From Fasciolopsis buskii (lineage: Eukaryota; Platyhelminthes; Trematoda; Plagiorchiida; Fasciolidae), in contig LUCM01001657.1 in the NCBI GenBank assembly GCA_008360955.1, positions 7,446-71,445 of the forward strand: a stretch of 64,000 nt of DNA, read 5' to 3'. The notes under the pieces were generated by a model. It was not told the DNA's origin. It did no database searches and was given only the letters and a program-made list of their open reading frames with translations. Positions within the stretch are counted from its first letter, which is position 1. Each line of letters opens with the position of its first letter. This document shows positions 1-34,334 of the stretch, piece after piece. A program made the position numbers and the translations under genes.

Positions 1-50
<50 letters not shown>
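1..50. repeat. (TA)25 microsatellite at window edge
   Basis: Uninterrupted TA dinucleotide tract that begins at the first base, so its true length is unknown. It is one of six TA tracts of 20 bases or more in the window. Confidence 0.97.
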
Positions 51-51
<1 letters not shown>

Positions 52-304
52 CTCAATATCTGTTTTTGGACGTGATTGACTTTGTGCATAAAGGACACGC
101 GCTTGACAAAGTTTATTCATTTAGTATCATTTAAATAGTGGTATTGCACCATGTTAAATGATGCTGATTTTTGTTCATTCCTCGCTACAAGCTTACCATA
201 CGACCATCTTTTTTCATTTCCGCCTATGTACGATTTAATTGATTGAGCAGAGCGTACCACCGAAACGATTTCTCAATTCTTCCTTAGCAAGTAGCGCCAG
301 TTCT

Positions 305-755
305 CTGTGCCATATTCTGATCTTCTAAGTGCGATCCTATCTCTGGATCGTTATCGTCCCTCCCCTCCATCTCAAGTGAAAGCAACCAGAGTCCGCCAAC
401 AATCGGAGATTGAGTAAACTCATTGTTTATATGTTGTTTTTACTGTATTATTGCGCCCGTGCGACTGCCATTATCGGTTGTCTGGATCGCACTTTGATGG
501 GTCTATCTTGTTCGGTGCCTTTCACGTGATTCAGCCCGTGGCGTTTCTTGTCCAATCCGGATCGCTCATCCTGATTGGTTGGCGTAGGTCACCATATGGC
601 CTTCTCTTTGCACATTCGCACTCTTGCCCTCGACTCGCGCCTGCGTATTGATCGCAATTTGTCTGCCACGGTCCAGCGTCGCGCAAGCACCGGTAGTCAT
701 TGGAACAGCTGACGGACTCAGGCGCAATACCAATTACAACACGATTCTCTCACAC
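305..755. repeat. Dispersed repeat family R1, copy A
   Basis: This segment is clearly related, in the same orientation, to 35935-36495. Shared landmarks in order are a block around ctggatcgttatcgtc (353-358 region here, near 35970 in copy B), 'attattgcgc', 'gtgactgcc', 'ctcatcctgactggtt' and a closing 'gactcaggcgcaa..ccaattacaa'. Copy A lacks about 110 bases present in the middle of copy B. No coding signal is seen. A solo LTR or another non-autonomous dispersed element is possible, but no terminal dinucleotides or target duplication were established. Confidence 0.7.
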
Positions 756-1349
756 TTGTCGTATGCTCCATTGCTGTTCTGAAGTACTTACGGCGAATGC
801 GACTGAACAATGTAAATTGAAGATTTTTTACTCAACTCACTATCCCCCGTACTCTAACACTGAGAGATTTCTAGCTCGCCACTTCACTGTCGCGGTAACA
901 ACGCGAGCGATTAACGTGGCGCGCTTAAACGGCCTTGGGGCGAGGTCAACATTGGTGTTAATCAAGATTCCGTAAGACGAAAACTTGTTCGTGATTCACA
1001 GTGAATCTAAAACCCAGTTAACTTAAAATATCCCAGTAATTGAATTCAGCCTGAAAATACGGGCGTAATGCTGGTAGAATATTCGATAAAATCAGTGCTT
1101 CTGTAGAACAAATGAGCTTGTTAGCACTCATGAACAAAAATTACGGTAAGTCTCAGGACCCTTCAAAACAAGTATATGAAGTTCTCATACTCTATCAAGA
1201 TGTTTTCCTCTTGAGACGAGTTTACTCTACTTACCAAGGTTATGTTTAACTGACCTTATTAAGATCTAAAAATAGATACATAAGAGAAACCAAAAAAATC
1301 GTTATATTCATTTGTGCCTAGCAAGACCTAGAATGTTTAGAACATCAAG

Positions 1350-1527
1350 AAAAATATTTAGCCCTACGTCCCATTCCGTCTCACCAGAATCTGATTTGTA
1401 GCGTCAGGAGTGTGCATGGAAGCTCTTTGTCGAACAGCCCACAGAAGAAGCACAGCTGTGATACGTTGACGATTCTTTGTCTGCTGGGCTGAGCCAACCT
1501 TAGGAACGAGGGCAGAATGTCACCAAC

Positions 1528-1530
<3 letters not shown>
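1350..1530. repeat. Dispersed repeat family R2, copy 1
   Basis: About 150 bases here match 17640-17810 in the same orientation. They share 'caccagaatct.atttgtagcgtca' near the start and 'aacctta.gaa.gag.gcagaatg' near the end. The copy ends directly at a (TA)n tract (1530-1567), and copy 2 also lies close to a TA tract. No coding capacity; possibly a SINE-like or MITE-like unit. Confidence 0.65.

Positions 1531-1567
<37 letters not shown>
1530..1567. repeat. (TA)n microsatellite
   Basis: TA dinucleotide tract of about 38 bases directly abutting the R2 repeat copy. Confidence 0.97.
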
Positions 1568-1568
<1 letters not shown>

Positions 1569-1842
1569 GAGATTAAGAACAGGCATGGTTCCGATGCGAC
1601 ATGTAAACAGAACTGCAAGACGGAGAGAAACAAGAAGGGAAAAATAATGATAAGAAACCATTGTTTTGTTTGTTTTCCCTGCACTCAACCTCCGAAGCGC
1701 GCTTCCGCTTACGAGAAACTAGTTCTGTCAGCAGTATCCGTGCTATGCTACTCTGTGTGAATTACTGTATCAGGATCCATAAAATATGCCTTTTTAAGTC
1801 ATTTAATTTTTTGTTGTTGTCCTGTTATGGTTTTTTTGTTAG

Positions 1843-23197
<21,355 letters not shown>

Positions 23198-23578
23198 AAG
23201 ACAGTACTCGGTGCTCACATCGTTTGTTGAACTTTCAGTCCCAATCCGACCGTTTATGAGTATTCATTTATTCACTCATTCATTTGTCTATTCACGTTCA
23301 TTCATATGAACAGCTTCCTACCGCGTTTTTTTCGAAAATCTGCGTTTGGGAGCTGATCCTTCTTGTCTGATGCACAACTGAACAATGAAATTGTATTTGT
23401 ATCGACTTTCTTCACTTCAGCTCTATCTTCATATATGTGTATGTTTGCATATCCATCGGTGTGAAAGGACAATGTCCGTTTTACGCTCCAGGCGGGTACC
23501 TTTCTCCATGCTCATCGGAGTTATTGTGTATTTTCCTGCCCAGTCATATTCTACAGCTGCAGTTGGCCGTATTTTTCC

Positions 23579-23584
23579 AATAAA
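23579..23584 (+). promoter_or_regulatory. Candidate poly(A) signal of the GPR107-like gene
   Basis: AATAAA 382 bases after the TAG at 23197 and the first canonical hexamer I noticed downstream of the canonical stop. It would give a 3' UTR of about 400 bases. Confidence 0.5.
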
Positions 23585-23599
23585 CAGATCTGCTTGCTA

Positions 23600-26500
23600 G
23601 TGGTTGTCTTTCACGGAACAGGTCACAACAAACAGACTTCAATGTCCTCATACTTGACGAGCTTTCTTGTCCCTTTTCTCTGTTCATACACCAACTCGCT
23701 TGTTCGTTTTTCTGTTTTGTCAACAATTTTACTGGCACGTGCAGTTGAAATGCGTGACAAATCAGTTGGCCGTTCCTGATTGTCCACTACTACTGACTCG
23801 AACTATCACGTCCATGTTGATCGTACATAAATTCGTCAGTACCTGTGTCGGATTCCAAGATCACTTTGATGCTCACTGTGCAAAACAAAAGTTATCTAAA
23901 AATGTGTTCGGTTTGTCACACTTCTTGTTCAGATCTGGATTTCGCTCGATCGTTTATTGGCGGGCCGGTGAAATTTTGTCGCCGACTTGATTCAGCCGGC
24001 ACCGAGGTTACGCTCCTCACCGAAATATTCCTAATCACCCTACTGACCGAGTAACTGTCTATGATGACATCTCCGATTCGTTTGAAGTTGGTGGTGGTTC
24101 TGGTTCGCGGTTTCCTTTTTCCTTGCTTAGCTTCTTTGTTACCCATTCGTGGTCTTTGTCCTTAGAGTGTTCCAGGGAGCGAACGCAAAACAAGCATGGA
24201 AAATTAAGATTAATTAGAATATACCAACGGTATTCTTTCGTTCGTACCTCTCACATTCAACAAAACACTTTAGGCCAACTCAAGAGTGTTGTGGTTCTGT
24301 CTAGGGTCTGCTTTGCTCCTTCGAAGGGCGTTATTGATCTCTAACCAGTTGATTCACGATGAGTGAACTCGGTCATAATGGATCGCTTTACATACCATGG
24401 AATTTCGAAAATGAGAAATAACAGTAGTATATTGTGAGCGTGATATGTGAGTCTGTTTGTATTCAAGTGAACCTACGGATGAGTGATACTGCGGTGAGGC
24501 CTCACTGAGACCGAAAGGCCTCAGGTTATTATGAATCCAGTTTTCCCTTCACATTGTAACATCAGTTGAGACTTGTGTGTGTGTGCAAGTATTTATTTTT
24601 TTGGCCATTTTCGTTCCCCGTTTTAGACAACGCTTAGCATTGAGTGTTTGAACCATCTGGGTGATCATGGTCATTAAGAACGATTTTCGGTTCGCCATGG
24701 GAATTGCGGTAAATGGAAATTTCTGGGTCGTCTTGGTCTGACCTTCACACTGTATCACGAATTCCCCTGGTTAGATAGAACAGAACAATCTCCCAGATAA
24801 CGTAGGAAGTCTGGTATAAAACAAGTACATTTTACTAACGTTTTAACGTTTGGAGAAGTCGTGGGTCACACTTGTTCTGCTACCCTCAAACCACTCGTGT
24901 ATGTGACCCAACGGACTGCAGTGAACTGACTTGGGAATGCGCTAGGATGTAGTAAAAATAACAGCTGAAAATCACTAGACATTTCACGTGAATATGGAAA
25001 TTTGTAACCTTTATTGCAGAACTAAACATTGTGGTCGGTTCCACTCACTGTACCACATTTCATTGACTTTATTGGTGCACTACGATACATCAAAGTGGCC
25101 ACAAACTAGTCTATGGGAGACGGGTTTCACAACTACAATGTCGTTTAAGCACGTGGAAGCGTTGACCAGGCAACGCCAGTCTCCCAATGTAGTGTTGTGA
25201 ACGGTTGAAATCACCTGCAGCGTTCTGTAATCAAGTTAGGTTGCCATTTTTTCCAGAATCCTCTCACTAATTGTTATCATGAATATGTGACACGCTGAAG
25301 CACGTTATTTTCGTGATTGCTTATGAGGGCGTCTGGGATGGTGTCTCCACCATTGCGCAATGCGGAGCTCGCCTGAATTTGTCCGTCAGAATTGCTACTA
25401 CTATTGAAGTAGTCCCGTGGATGGCTTGGATAGCTATAGTTTCATGGAAAAGTTGTCACTGCAGATTTACTTTTCCGTAGTTGATTCACGAATATTCTGG
25501 GTGACTAGACAAGTAGTCATTAAATTAAAACGAATAAATCGGCAGTATTGTCTCAAAACAGTTATCCTTAATTATAATTAGAATGGACAGTTAGCTAACT
25601 TGCTGGCGTGTATTTGGGTGATTTAATCTGGGCATAAAACAGTCCCCAGAACGCGACCAAGAAATCAAATGCCAATCAGTCGCTTAAACTGTCGCACTCA
25701 CTAGGGAAGGAAGGATATTGCTTTCTGAATTCGGGCCTTTTTTATTATCCGGTTCAGCTGTAGATCTGCTCTGTTTTTGCCTACTGTCGTTCTGGTTCGT
25801 TTTTCACACCGTCCGAAATATTTTTGGTCTGCTCCATAAAGTTTTGCCTTTATCTTGGGGATGACTACATCAATAGGTCGAATGCCTATTCTTTTGGTGA
25901 CCAGTGAGACATATGAGGACATCATCCGAGCGATGTGATCCGTTAACTGAGGTGGAGCCTTTCTGTTAAAAGTACAGCTGGCCTTGTGCTACGAAGGAAA
26001 GGAGCGAATTTCATCTTAAAAGATCTTAGCTGTACAAAGAAAGATTATCTCACTGTATATTGCTTCTGAAGCCTGTTAAATCCGTAACTGAACTCCTCTT
26101 GATGCTATCTTCTCCGTGGTTCTCAAAAGAGATTTAATCCGAGAAATGAAATTCTGCGGACTATGATTTAAGTTCCAGTCGAAGACAGTTTCCGGTCTGT
26201 TAGCCCGAGTTCATTTCAGGCGAATCATGTGCACCCTAAAATGATCAAATGGTCATACAAGCACGGTTTTGACATGCATGATTATTACCATGTGGTAAGA
26301 TGTCGCCGAACTGCAATGCTCCTGTAAATGCTACAGTTCCTCTGTCAATCCTTCGATTACACTTCCCGCTGTCCTTTGGCATTGACTGTTTTTTGCTAAA
26401 TGATTTCATCAGGTAAATAGGCGATAATTTATCCAACCACATCCAGTCGTCTGCGCAATCGACGGATTTGTGTGCCAGCTCATTCCTGTCGTTCTACAAC

Positions 26501-29194
26501 CAGTCAACTTCCCCATATGGCAGCCCTCCATCTCCTTCCTGGAAAATGATGTGCGCTGTCATTTCGTTCATAAAAGAAGTAAACGATAACAGATTAAAGG
26601 GCAATCTGGGATTTATTTTCGTCGGGTAGTGCACACTCTTGGAATCCGATTTCTGCCACTTCCATGATAGATGTAGCATTCCGATTCGGTAGACTATAAT
26701 AGTGGGACTTGAGTGGTATCGCAACAGTTTACGCTGAGTGAATTCGGCTTCTCACATGGGCGTATTTTTGTGCGCGGTGCGTATCCTAGTTTGCAGACAT
26801 TAGTATCAGTTACCCGAGTGAGGTTACGACAATACCATTGGTTCATTGGAATGCACCAAAACCAAACACGACCCACCAATGGACTGAGCGTGAAGTGGCC
26901 AAATCGATCAATATGCTGTTTGTTCGTCTCTGATTCCAATTTGTGCGTGCATGCTCCACGTGCTAGGTGATTCCATGTAAGTGCGAGTAAAGCAGAGTGC
27001 AATTGGGTCTAGGGAACTTAGTCATCTTGATTCTTATCTGAATGGCGATTTGATCCAGATAGCACTTGGTTATTCGTGTGAATCCATCTTATTTTACAGA
27101 TGTAAGTTGATCCAGTCTAGCAGCTGAAAGCCGCGATAGTAAGTTGTATAATGAGGAGATTCCAATGGGAGTTCTTGGAAGATTCGGATTAAAAACTATC
27201 AACGAGCAGGCGAACCAAAGTACAAATCTTCCTGGAAGATAGATTGATGGCACGTACGTTGGGAATCCCGGGTTTGGGCAAACATAACATTAAAAAGCAA
27301 GCCTACATTTCCGTGGTCAAACTTCGCAGGTAACTAGGGTCTGGTCTCACTGTAACGCAATGGCCAAAACGAAGCGTTTATTACTTAAACGGTCAGGCGA
27401 ACATCTTGGTCGGGTTCGGACAAACCGCCAGATTCCGATTGCACTGCGTCGTACAAGCATGTAACAACATGGAGATTTTGCAGATTTACATCATACCTCA
27501 AAAACGTAATCGGAGCGACTGGATTCTAACCGGGAAATTTATTTTCTAGCTTTCAAAACAGTCAATGAAAGATGAATGAGGTTGTGCAAAATTGCTGGAA
27601 TAAACACCGTAACACCGCGATTGTACTGTGATAAAAATTAGTGTAGAATGTGATCGCTGAGAGAAACCTGTGCCAGTGCCAATGACGAGAGCATTTCACG
27701 GATGTACATGAATTGAATTCTGATTTTCTGGCTTTTAAGACGACTACTGTTTTACTTTTTTACTATTCTTGACACAAACGGACTGTCAGTCCGAGGCCTC
27801 TGGGCATTTATCGGCCTCCATTCGGCTGGCGGATGGTGTAGTAGTCTACTCGGGATTTCTATAAAATTGGATTTAATTCGACTGTCATACGACATCAAAT
27901 CTCGAGGTTGCTTTCTTGAACCTAAGATGTATACACAAACAGAATCCATGTAAAACACTTGATACAGAAACTTGCTGCTCGCAATCCATCTTAAAAAGTA
28001 CGATCTTACCTTGACCAGCATACACACTGATCATTTGAGCAAAATAAGCTTTTAATCAGAGTTGGTCGTTTTGTAGGCCGGAAAATCTAAATGCAATCCG
28101 CGTATATCCCTCGGCTTCTCTCGCCAATTACGTACGTACCTGGCTTTCACAGGGATATGTTTCATGAATTGTGGTCTAGCCAGTTTGTAGGGGTTTTGCA
28201 CTTTGCAACCTCTGGACTGACAGAACCGGAAGGAAAAGTGCGCGTTGCCGCAGGTGTGTATTTTCGGCGTGTTCATATTCATCCACCCAACCGCTTACGC
28301 GCTTTAATCAAGTCATGTAATTCGGTCAACGGTGTGTTTGGTGTTTAATGAGGTTCGTGGATCAAAATTCAAGATAGAACAGAAAGTTCAGAGTCATCAA
28401 GAGGTCCTGTCCGACCACTGTTCGGCAAACCAAAGTCTGCCTGCCTCGTTAGGCTCTGTCATTTTTTCTAAGACCCTTTTGCATGCTCCTGTAATGCACT
28501 ATGATATTCGATGTACGATGAAACACCGAGCTAGTTTTCGTAAGGGGGAGAATCAAACAATAAATAGCGCAGTTTTACAACACTCCTCATACTGATTGTC
28601 ATGTAGATCCGGCGACAGCATTCAGACCGATCATGGCAACTGCTGAATTTTGAATCAGCGAAGTGTGCGGACATTTGAAGTCTACGCTATCTGAAAGAAC
28701 TGGACAAACCATGAAGCCTCTTGGAATCAACTCTGAAATGGCAGCAACGAGTGTTCCCCCCCTTCATGTGCAGTTTCTCAAATTTCCCTAATGTTCACAG
28801 CAGTGCCCGTACACAAACCTCGATGGCTAAAGCATCGGCCGTCACGCAGGCTAGTCAGGATCGCTATACGCATTGCTTCATTTAGGGAAGAGTGACTAGT
28901 ATACACCCGCTCCGAGTTCCCGTACTGGGTTACAGTTCCACTGCCTTTTGAGTACGACTTTTGAGTCAAACGGTCCGGTCAGGGTTCCAAAGAAACTCCT
29001 GTGATGCGGGCACTCGCGAACTATTGATCGCCCGAATACCTTCGGTGTCTCTTCTACATGAAGCCTTTCTATGGATGTAGGAACCACGGGAATGGCCAAG
29101 AAGAATTGCAGCTCGATAGATTTATTCGATGGCAGCAATAAGGGAAGGGAAATAGCTTTCACATTAGTTAAGCTTAAGTGTTCAATTCACTTGG
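23600..29194. other. Intergenic stretch downstream of the GPR107-like gene
   Basis: No conserved exon is recognised on either strand. Open frames of 60-107 codons are scattered and overlap on opposite strands. A GC-rich inverted repeat (gaggcctcac...aaggcctc) lies near 24493-24523. It may contain old, unrecognisable repeats. Confidence 0.45.
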
Positions 29195-29725
29195 CTGCCC
29201 TTGATGTCTGCACGCTTAACGAAATAGGGCAACAGACTGCTCTAGCTTTTGAAACTCTGAAGAAATATGTATGCCTTGCCTTCGAAACGGACATACAATA
29301 TCCTACATCCGTAACCACTCTACGCAATCCAAATAAAGCTTTTGTTTTGTCCCGCGTTTTGCTTGTCCGGTGATCCGTGGTCAGTCTGGCATTCGGGCTG
29401 TTCCGAGTATGCATTTTTAGACTGGATTTCAGCCATCGGCTGTTTATTAACACTTCGGTCGGACGGTTCTGTTATCTTCAATACCGCTCAACCGAATCAC
29501 TGTTGTTTGTTCGTCGTATCCGTGATGCTTCAACTGTATGCAGCTCTTCTGGGGCCAAAGCTGAGTTCTGCCGGAAGTTCGACGGACATTATGGTCGTTG
29601 CTGGTGATCTTAACACCAAACCTGGGTACTTAGTGGAAACAGAATGACACATCAGAGGCCCGTTTTTCGTCCCAGCGGATCACACCGACAACCGAGATCA
29701 TCTCATCCAAGCTTGTTCCTATAAG
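29195..29725 (+). mobile_element. LINE endonuclease-domain fragment
   Basis: AP-endonuclease-type sequence of the trematode LINE class in shifting frames: 'VCTLNEIGQQTALA' (29207), 'GDPWSVWHSGCSEYAFLDWI' (29371-29430 region), 'CCLFVVSVML' (29507) and 'STDIMVVAGDLNTKPGY' (29578-29630), then DHTDN..HLIQAC to about 29722. The VAGD(L/F)N block is a hallmark of the endonuclease. No RT follows; the fragment stops where the Penelope-type terminal fragment begins. Confidence 0.8.
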
Positions 29726-29754
29726 GCCGTTTTTAGAGAATACAAGGTTTTTCT

Positions 29755-29860
29755 TGTGAATGATGTAATGTTAATAACACAGCGTAGATGTAATGTGCCA
29801 ACGTTTCGACTACCGTGGGTAGTCGTTCTCAAGGGAAGTCTTACAACCAAATTTTGATTA
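29755..29860 (-). mobile_element. Penelope-type terminal fragment with hammerhead-like hairpin, copy 2
   Basis: Related to 5885-5975 over about 90 bases. The stem is perfect here (29807-29814 with 29818-29825, 8 bp) and is followed on the minus strand by AAAC. The G-U pair of copy 1 is an A-T pair here, so pairing is kept while bases change. The CUGANGA core is degenerate (about TTGAGAA). No Penelope coding sequence is recognisable next to it. Confidence 0.5.
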
Positions 29861-32334
29861 TTAACATTATCCAGGTCGTAACTTTAGCATGTCTCAAACA
29901 CTAGCTCAACGGATGAAAATGTCTCTCCAAATCACGTAATCCACGAATTCGGCTGAGCTTCTTATATCGAAATAGCAGACGAACTATTACGTAATTGAGT
30001 GAGTGTACATTCCGAGTTGGGTTCAGCTTGAGGCCAACGAAAGTAAGGTTCCAAAAGTTAAATGAACATGATAACTGTCTCATCGGGTGTCCCGGTTCTT
30101 AAAAAGACAATATTCACTGTTCTCTCCAAAGGATTTCGTCCCAGCCTCCTTATTTAGACTTTCGAGAACCTCCGCTCGTGTTATGGAGCCACCCTCAAGA
30201 ACTCCGTGACTACATCCAGTCACTGCTAATTGACCCGTAACCTTCATGGAAGCATCTTTGATGCAATGTCATATTTGATGCGTTCTGTTTGCGAGTCGCT
30301 AAACTACTCTGCAAAGTCCGTCAGGTGTTTTTCTTGATTGCTCCTCTCCCTTTGATTCTATCCTTAGGTCAATTGTACTAAATAAGCTTCACTGTTTCGG
30401 ATGTTCACTTTATTTGTTAACATTACTTACTGGCCATTTAAATGGAAGTGTGCAAAACACGATATCTGAAGGTAAATCACCTAAATTTCTTTCTACTAAC
30501 TTCGACGTGTTCGAGATTCTGTTCGGTTGCCATTCGTCTTAGATAGCATTCTAATTTCGTTACAGATTATAGCTGGAAAACACGTTTACGATTATTTACA
30601 AATGGTGTGTTTATGTTTGAACTAAGAAAAGCCGTCATTGTTGGAGTACCTTCGGGCCAGTGCTACTGGGGTTGCCTGTATCCCTGTTCATGTGAAGCCA
30701 AGATTCTGATTGGCTGTTTGGGTCCGCAGCGTACAGTGAGACCGTGTTACGCTGTATCACCTGACTTGGTGGTGGGCTTATTGCACTGGAATTTACATGT
30801 GGTATATGCTAAATGGCTTGAGGTGACATCAGATGACAAAATGTTTTACATCCAAGTTTGTGCCGGAATCTCCTACAAATCTGACTCCCAACACAACACA
30901 CTGCAATTGTCAGTCACCTAGCATTCGAAGGTTGCCGTATATCGATCTAAAGCACCCGCTTATGTGGTCGGAAAAATGCAGTTATTCGTTCCCAAAATGT
31001 AGACAATAGTCGAACTAATTCATTTTTATCATTATAGAACTCCTGCCTCGTCCTTCTGTACAGCAAAGACGGTAGATACTGTAATTGTTACTTCGCCCGC
31101 AACACGTGAAAATTCAGTTGTAAGCAACTCTGCGGGTTTCTTTAGATTAAAGTGCAAATAGTACACAGTTCGGAGGCTTTCAATTTGAAATGTTTGTCCA
31201 ACTCTAAAAAACACGATAGTAAAAATTGGATTGTCCTATTGATGAACGAAATATTTCCCGTTTTATGCTACTTGGTAATGCTCTATATGAACGACACTGC
31301 CATTGACGAATCATCCGGTGACCCGTTTATCGTCCTCGAAATGTCCTGAAGTCGCTTCTAATTACTGGTTCGAAATTATTGTCAGATTTGCATGTCTCAG
31401 ATATTCGAACCGCCGTTTAATTTAGTTTCGTGTTTATTTAAACTAATGTCGGTTATCGTTGGACAGTCTAAGCGACAGAAGCAATTGGGCATAATGGCAA
31501 CCCTTCATGTGAAAGCAAATCGGTTCCACAGAACTGAATTTCCATTTGTAAACTACATCTTTATTCAAAAATGACCGAGACCATGCCAGACTCCAGAATT
31601 AAAACCAGTGTTTCTCGTCCTTTTACTGGGGTCAGAAATGCTGAAAGATTCAACAGGTGACCTCTAAGACAGATCTGGGTCTGTTTGTTTATTACCTTTC
31701 GAGATCTTCATTGAATGAATTTGGTATTCTGCCAGGTGTTCCAATAAATGTACATCACACTACTACCTGACAGCAATCCAGTCGTGCTCTTTTGGCACTT
31801 CAACTCAGTCCAACATGAATCGATGTTGTCAGCTCAAAAATGAAATCGTTTCCCAAAAGCTGTGGACAGGACGAATTGACCTTCGTGATTTAGGCGTTTT
31901 GTTAGCCAAACCAATAGCTCACGTATTCCAGTTGTTTCTTAGTGGAATTAGTGGATGGGAGCGAACCGCGCATCTGGTTTGACTGAAAGATTGTATTGTG
32001 GGCATTTTGAAGACCACTGTAACATCCAAAAGATTGAATACATCAAAGCAAAACATGGTGGCTTTGATGTCGCAAGGTGGTGCCTTCATTGATTCGATCG
32101 TCTATTTGCGCTACTTTCATACCACATAATCATACAGGAACTTTGATCCATGGAAACAGAGAGCGTAGGTCCTTAAGAAGTAGACAACATTATGCAAGGC
32201 TTGTAGAGTGAAATATCAAAGCAATCTATGCAACAGGGAAAAAGGAACCAGATTGATATTGCGTCGTCTAAATCTGGTGATCAGTCAGATGCGTCGAAAA
32301 GTGACGGAAGTACAAATGATATAAACATTTTTAT

Positions 32335-32550
32335 CTAGCATTAGTAAAGAGATCTGTAAATACCGAATAAAAGCGGCGGCAGCTACGGACATTTCGGTAA
32401 ATAGTTCAAAACGACGCCATCATCAAAGTTCGTCGCACGCTGCTTCCGTAACGCATTCTAAGCGAGTTTTTGCGTTAGTAAAATCTGCCAACTTGAAAGT
32501 ACATGAATGTTTCCGACTACAAGAGAAAGCCGTCGCTATTGATAGGCTTT
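32335..32550 (+). other. Possible gag-like coiled-coil fragment of an LTR retroelement
   Basis: A frame of about 70 codons with no ATG starts after a stop and encodes Ser/Arg-rich sequence (SSKRRHHQSSSHAASVTHSK) and then a helix-prone stretch (VFALVKSANLKVHECFRLQE). This layout recalls the start of BEL/Pao-type gag proteins. No protease, RT or integrase was found nearby, so the call is weak. Confidence 0.2.
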
Positions 32551-34314
32551 GAACTACAAGTCAAAAGTTCGAAAAATTGGGCGGAATTAATGAAAATCGC
32601 AAAATCGTTCTCTCTAATTCCGGGCTTGAATCCGACCCGAAAAGTCATGTCAGTGAGGAGTGCAAATGCGCATAAAAATGTCTAAAGTTGGCCAATTCAA
32701 ATGAACTTTACTATTCTCACCAGGGGAAATTTTCTATCAACAAATGCATGCTCCCATCATACCTCACTAGAGTTTAGATAGAGAAAAACCCAACTAATGA
32801 GTTTATATTGTGGAGGATGGGAAAAATGAGCGACTAAATAACAATTGGTGAATGCAAAGGTCAGTATGAAAGAAAACGCATTGCCGACCAACATGTCCAG
32901 AATAAAATTTGCAGCCAATGGTATGCACACTCTAGTTCTGTGGTAGTTTCCTGTCTCACAATCCAATTCACAATGGATGCTTTGCCCCAATTCTTCACAA
33001 AGCTGAATTGGCTAACTAATCTACCGAAAGTCAGCGATTGACGATAACACGAACACAAATCAAGAACGGGTCACGGTAACCCAAAGGAGGTGGAAAGAGA
33101 AAAATATGTCCCTCTTTTCGTAGAACAACAAGACTCTAGGTGAGATTAACCGGGGATAAACATGATAAAGAACGATAAATGAACAAATGTCACACATACA
33201 TAACCAATTTTATTTGAAAGCCAACGATGCGCGCATGACGAAGAAAATGGTTGAACTGACGAATAGCCTAAAAATGAAGAGAAATCTGTCACCTTCATTT
33301 TGGTTCATTTATCAAATTGTCAAATGAACGCAATGCGTCTACCTTCCAGCCGATCTATCGAGGAGACCATTATGACAAAATGAAGTGGGTACACGTTCGA
33401 CTTGACCGGACGACGCCACTGAAAGGAGCAATTTTTTATTTTGGGTGTTCAGTAGCTTGCATTTGCCATATTTCTTCCAAAGACCCAAGACAGAATCATT
33501 CACCTGAACTAGATGTTTTGTGTTCCCGTCCGTTGAATTCATCGTGTATAAACTAATATAAATGAGTTGTACCAAATTCACAGGAAATAGTAGCACTGGT
33601 TGTGATTACGCTTAATCAACTGCAAACAGTCACCAGCAAATTGTGGGATATTTCCAATCCCTGGCTTCACGGTTGGCGTTAGAAAGGAGGCCCCAACAAC
33701 TGGAAATCACGTTTGGACTTATTTACAAAACATTCCTACTTATATCTAAAGCGAATAGTCACTGATGGCATACCAGACTTGCACCTAGACTCGCCGCAGC
33801 GTTGTTCGTTTGCCCAAAAGTATCCTAAACGGCTGAAAACAGTCACTCCCGGCTACACGATTCGAGAAAGCAATTTCACTTTTGACTGCCATCTAGCTCG
33901 CTCATCTGAGCGGGTTGATGTAGTTAAAGTTTTAATGAACTGAACTGTTGTCCGGGAGCAATGTGTTGTGCATTTTTGGAACACCGAATAGTTGTGGTAG
34001 TTGTATTTAAACTCGCTATGCGGAATTCGGACATTTGGAATAACGAACGCGTATCAGTTACCAATACCGGCTGGATTTACTCCTGCCCAAACTACGCAAA
34101 TAAGATCAATAAAGGTAACCCAAATCCTGTTCGATCCGGTGATTCACAGGTGGTTATGTCACAAGTTGTATAAAGACTGGCTGGCTATAAGTGCCAACCT
34201 TCAGACATTTTAGTTATATCTACCCATACAGACAAGCCATTGACACCGTAGTTGTGCTACGCTAGCGCTGCTGCATATCAGATGCATAGAGCACGATAGA
34301 TAATTCGGTTTGCG

Positions 34315-34334
34315 ATATATATATATATATATAT
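34315..34334. repeat. (TA)10 microsatellite
   Basis: Short AT/TA tract. About 60 bases downstream, 'tttgatttgcagcgtcccagtgcaacc' weakly resembles the R2 repeat (gatttgtagcgtcaggagtgtgc). Confidence 0.95.

Larger units (their letters stand above)
51..1842. other. Left flank of GPR107-like exons, no coding call
   Basis: Apart from repeats at 305-755, 1350-1530 and 1530-1567, nothing here is recognised. The GPR107 family has a long lumenal N-terminal domain of low conservation, so its 5' exons could lie here or beyond the left edge without being recognisable by eye. No promoter is claimed. Confidence 0.4.

Noticed and set aside
24493..24523. GC-rich inverted repeat (gaggcctc ... ggcctc)
   Set aside because: Short, single copy and not placed near a gene start or end; no function can be argued.
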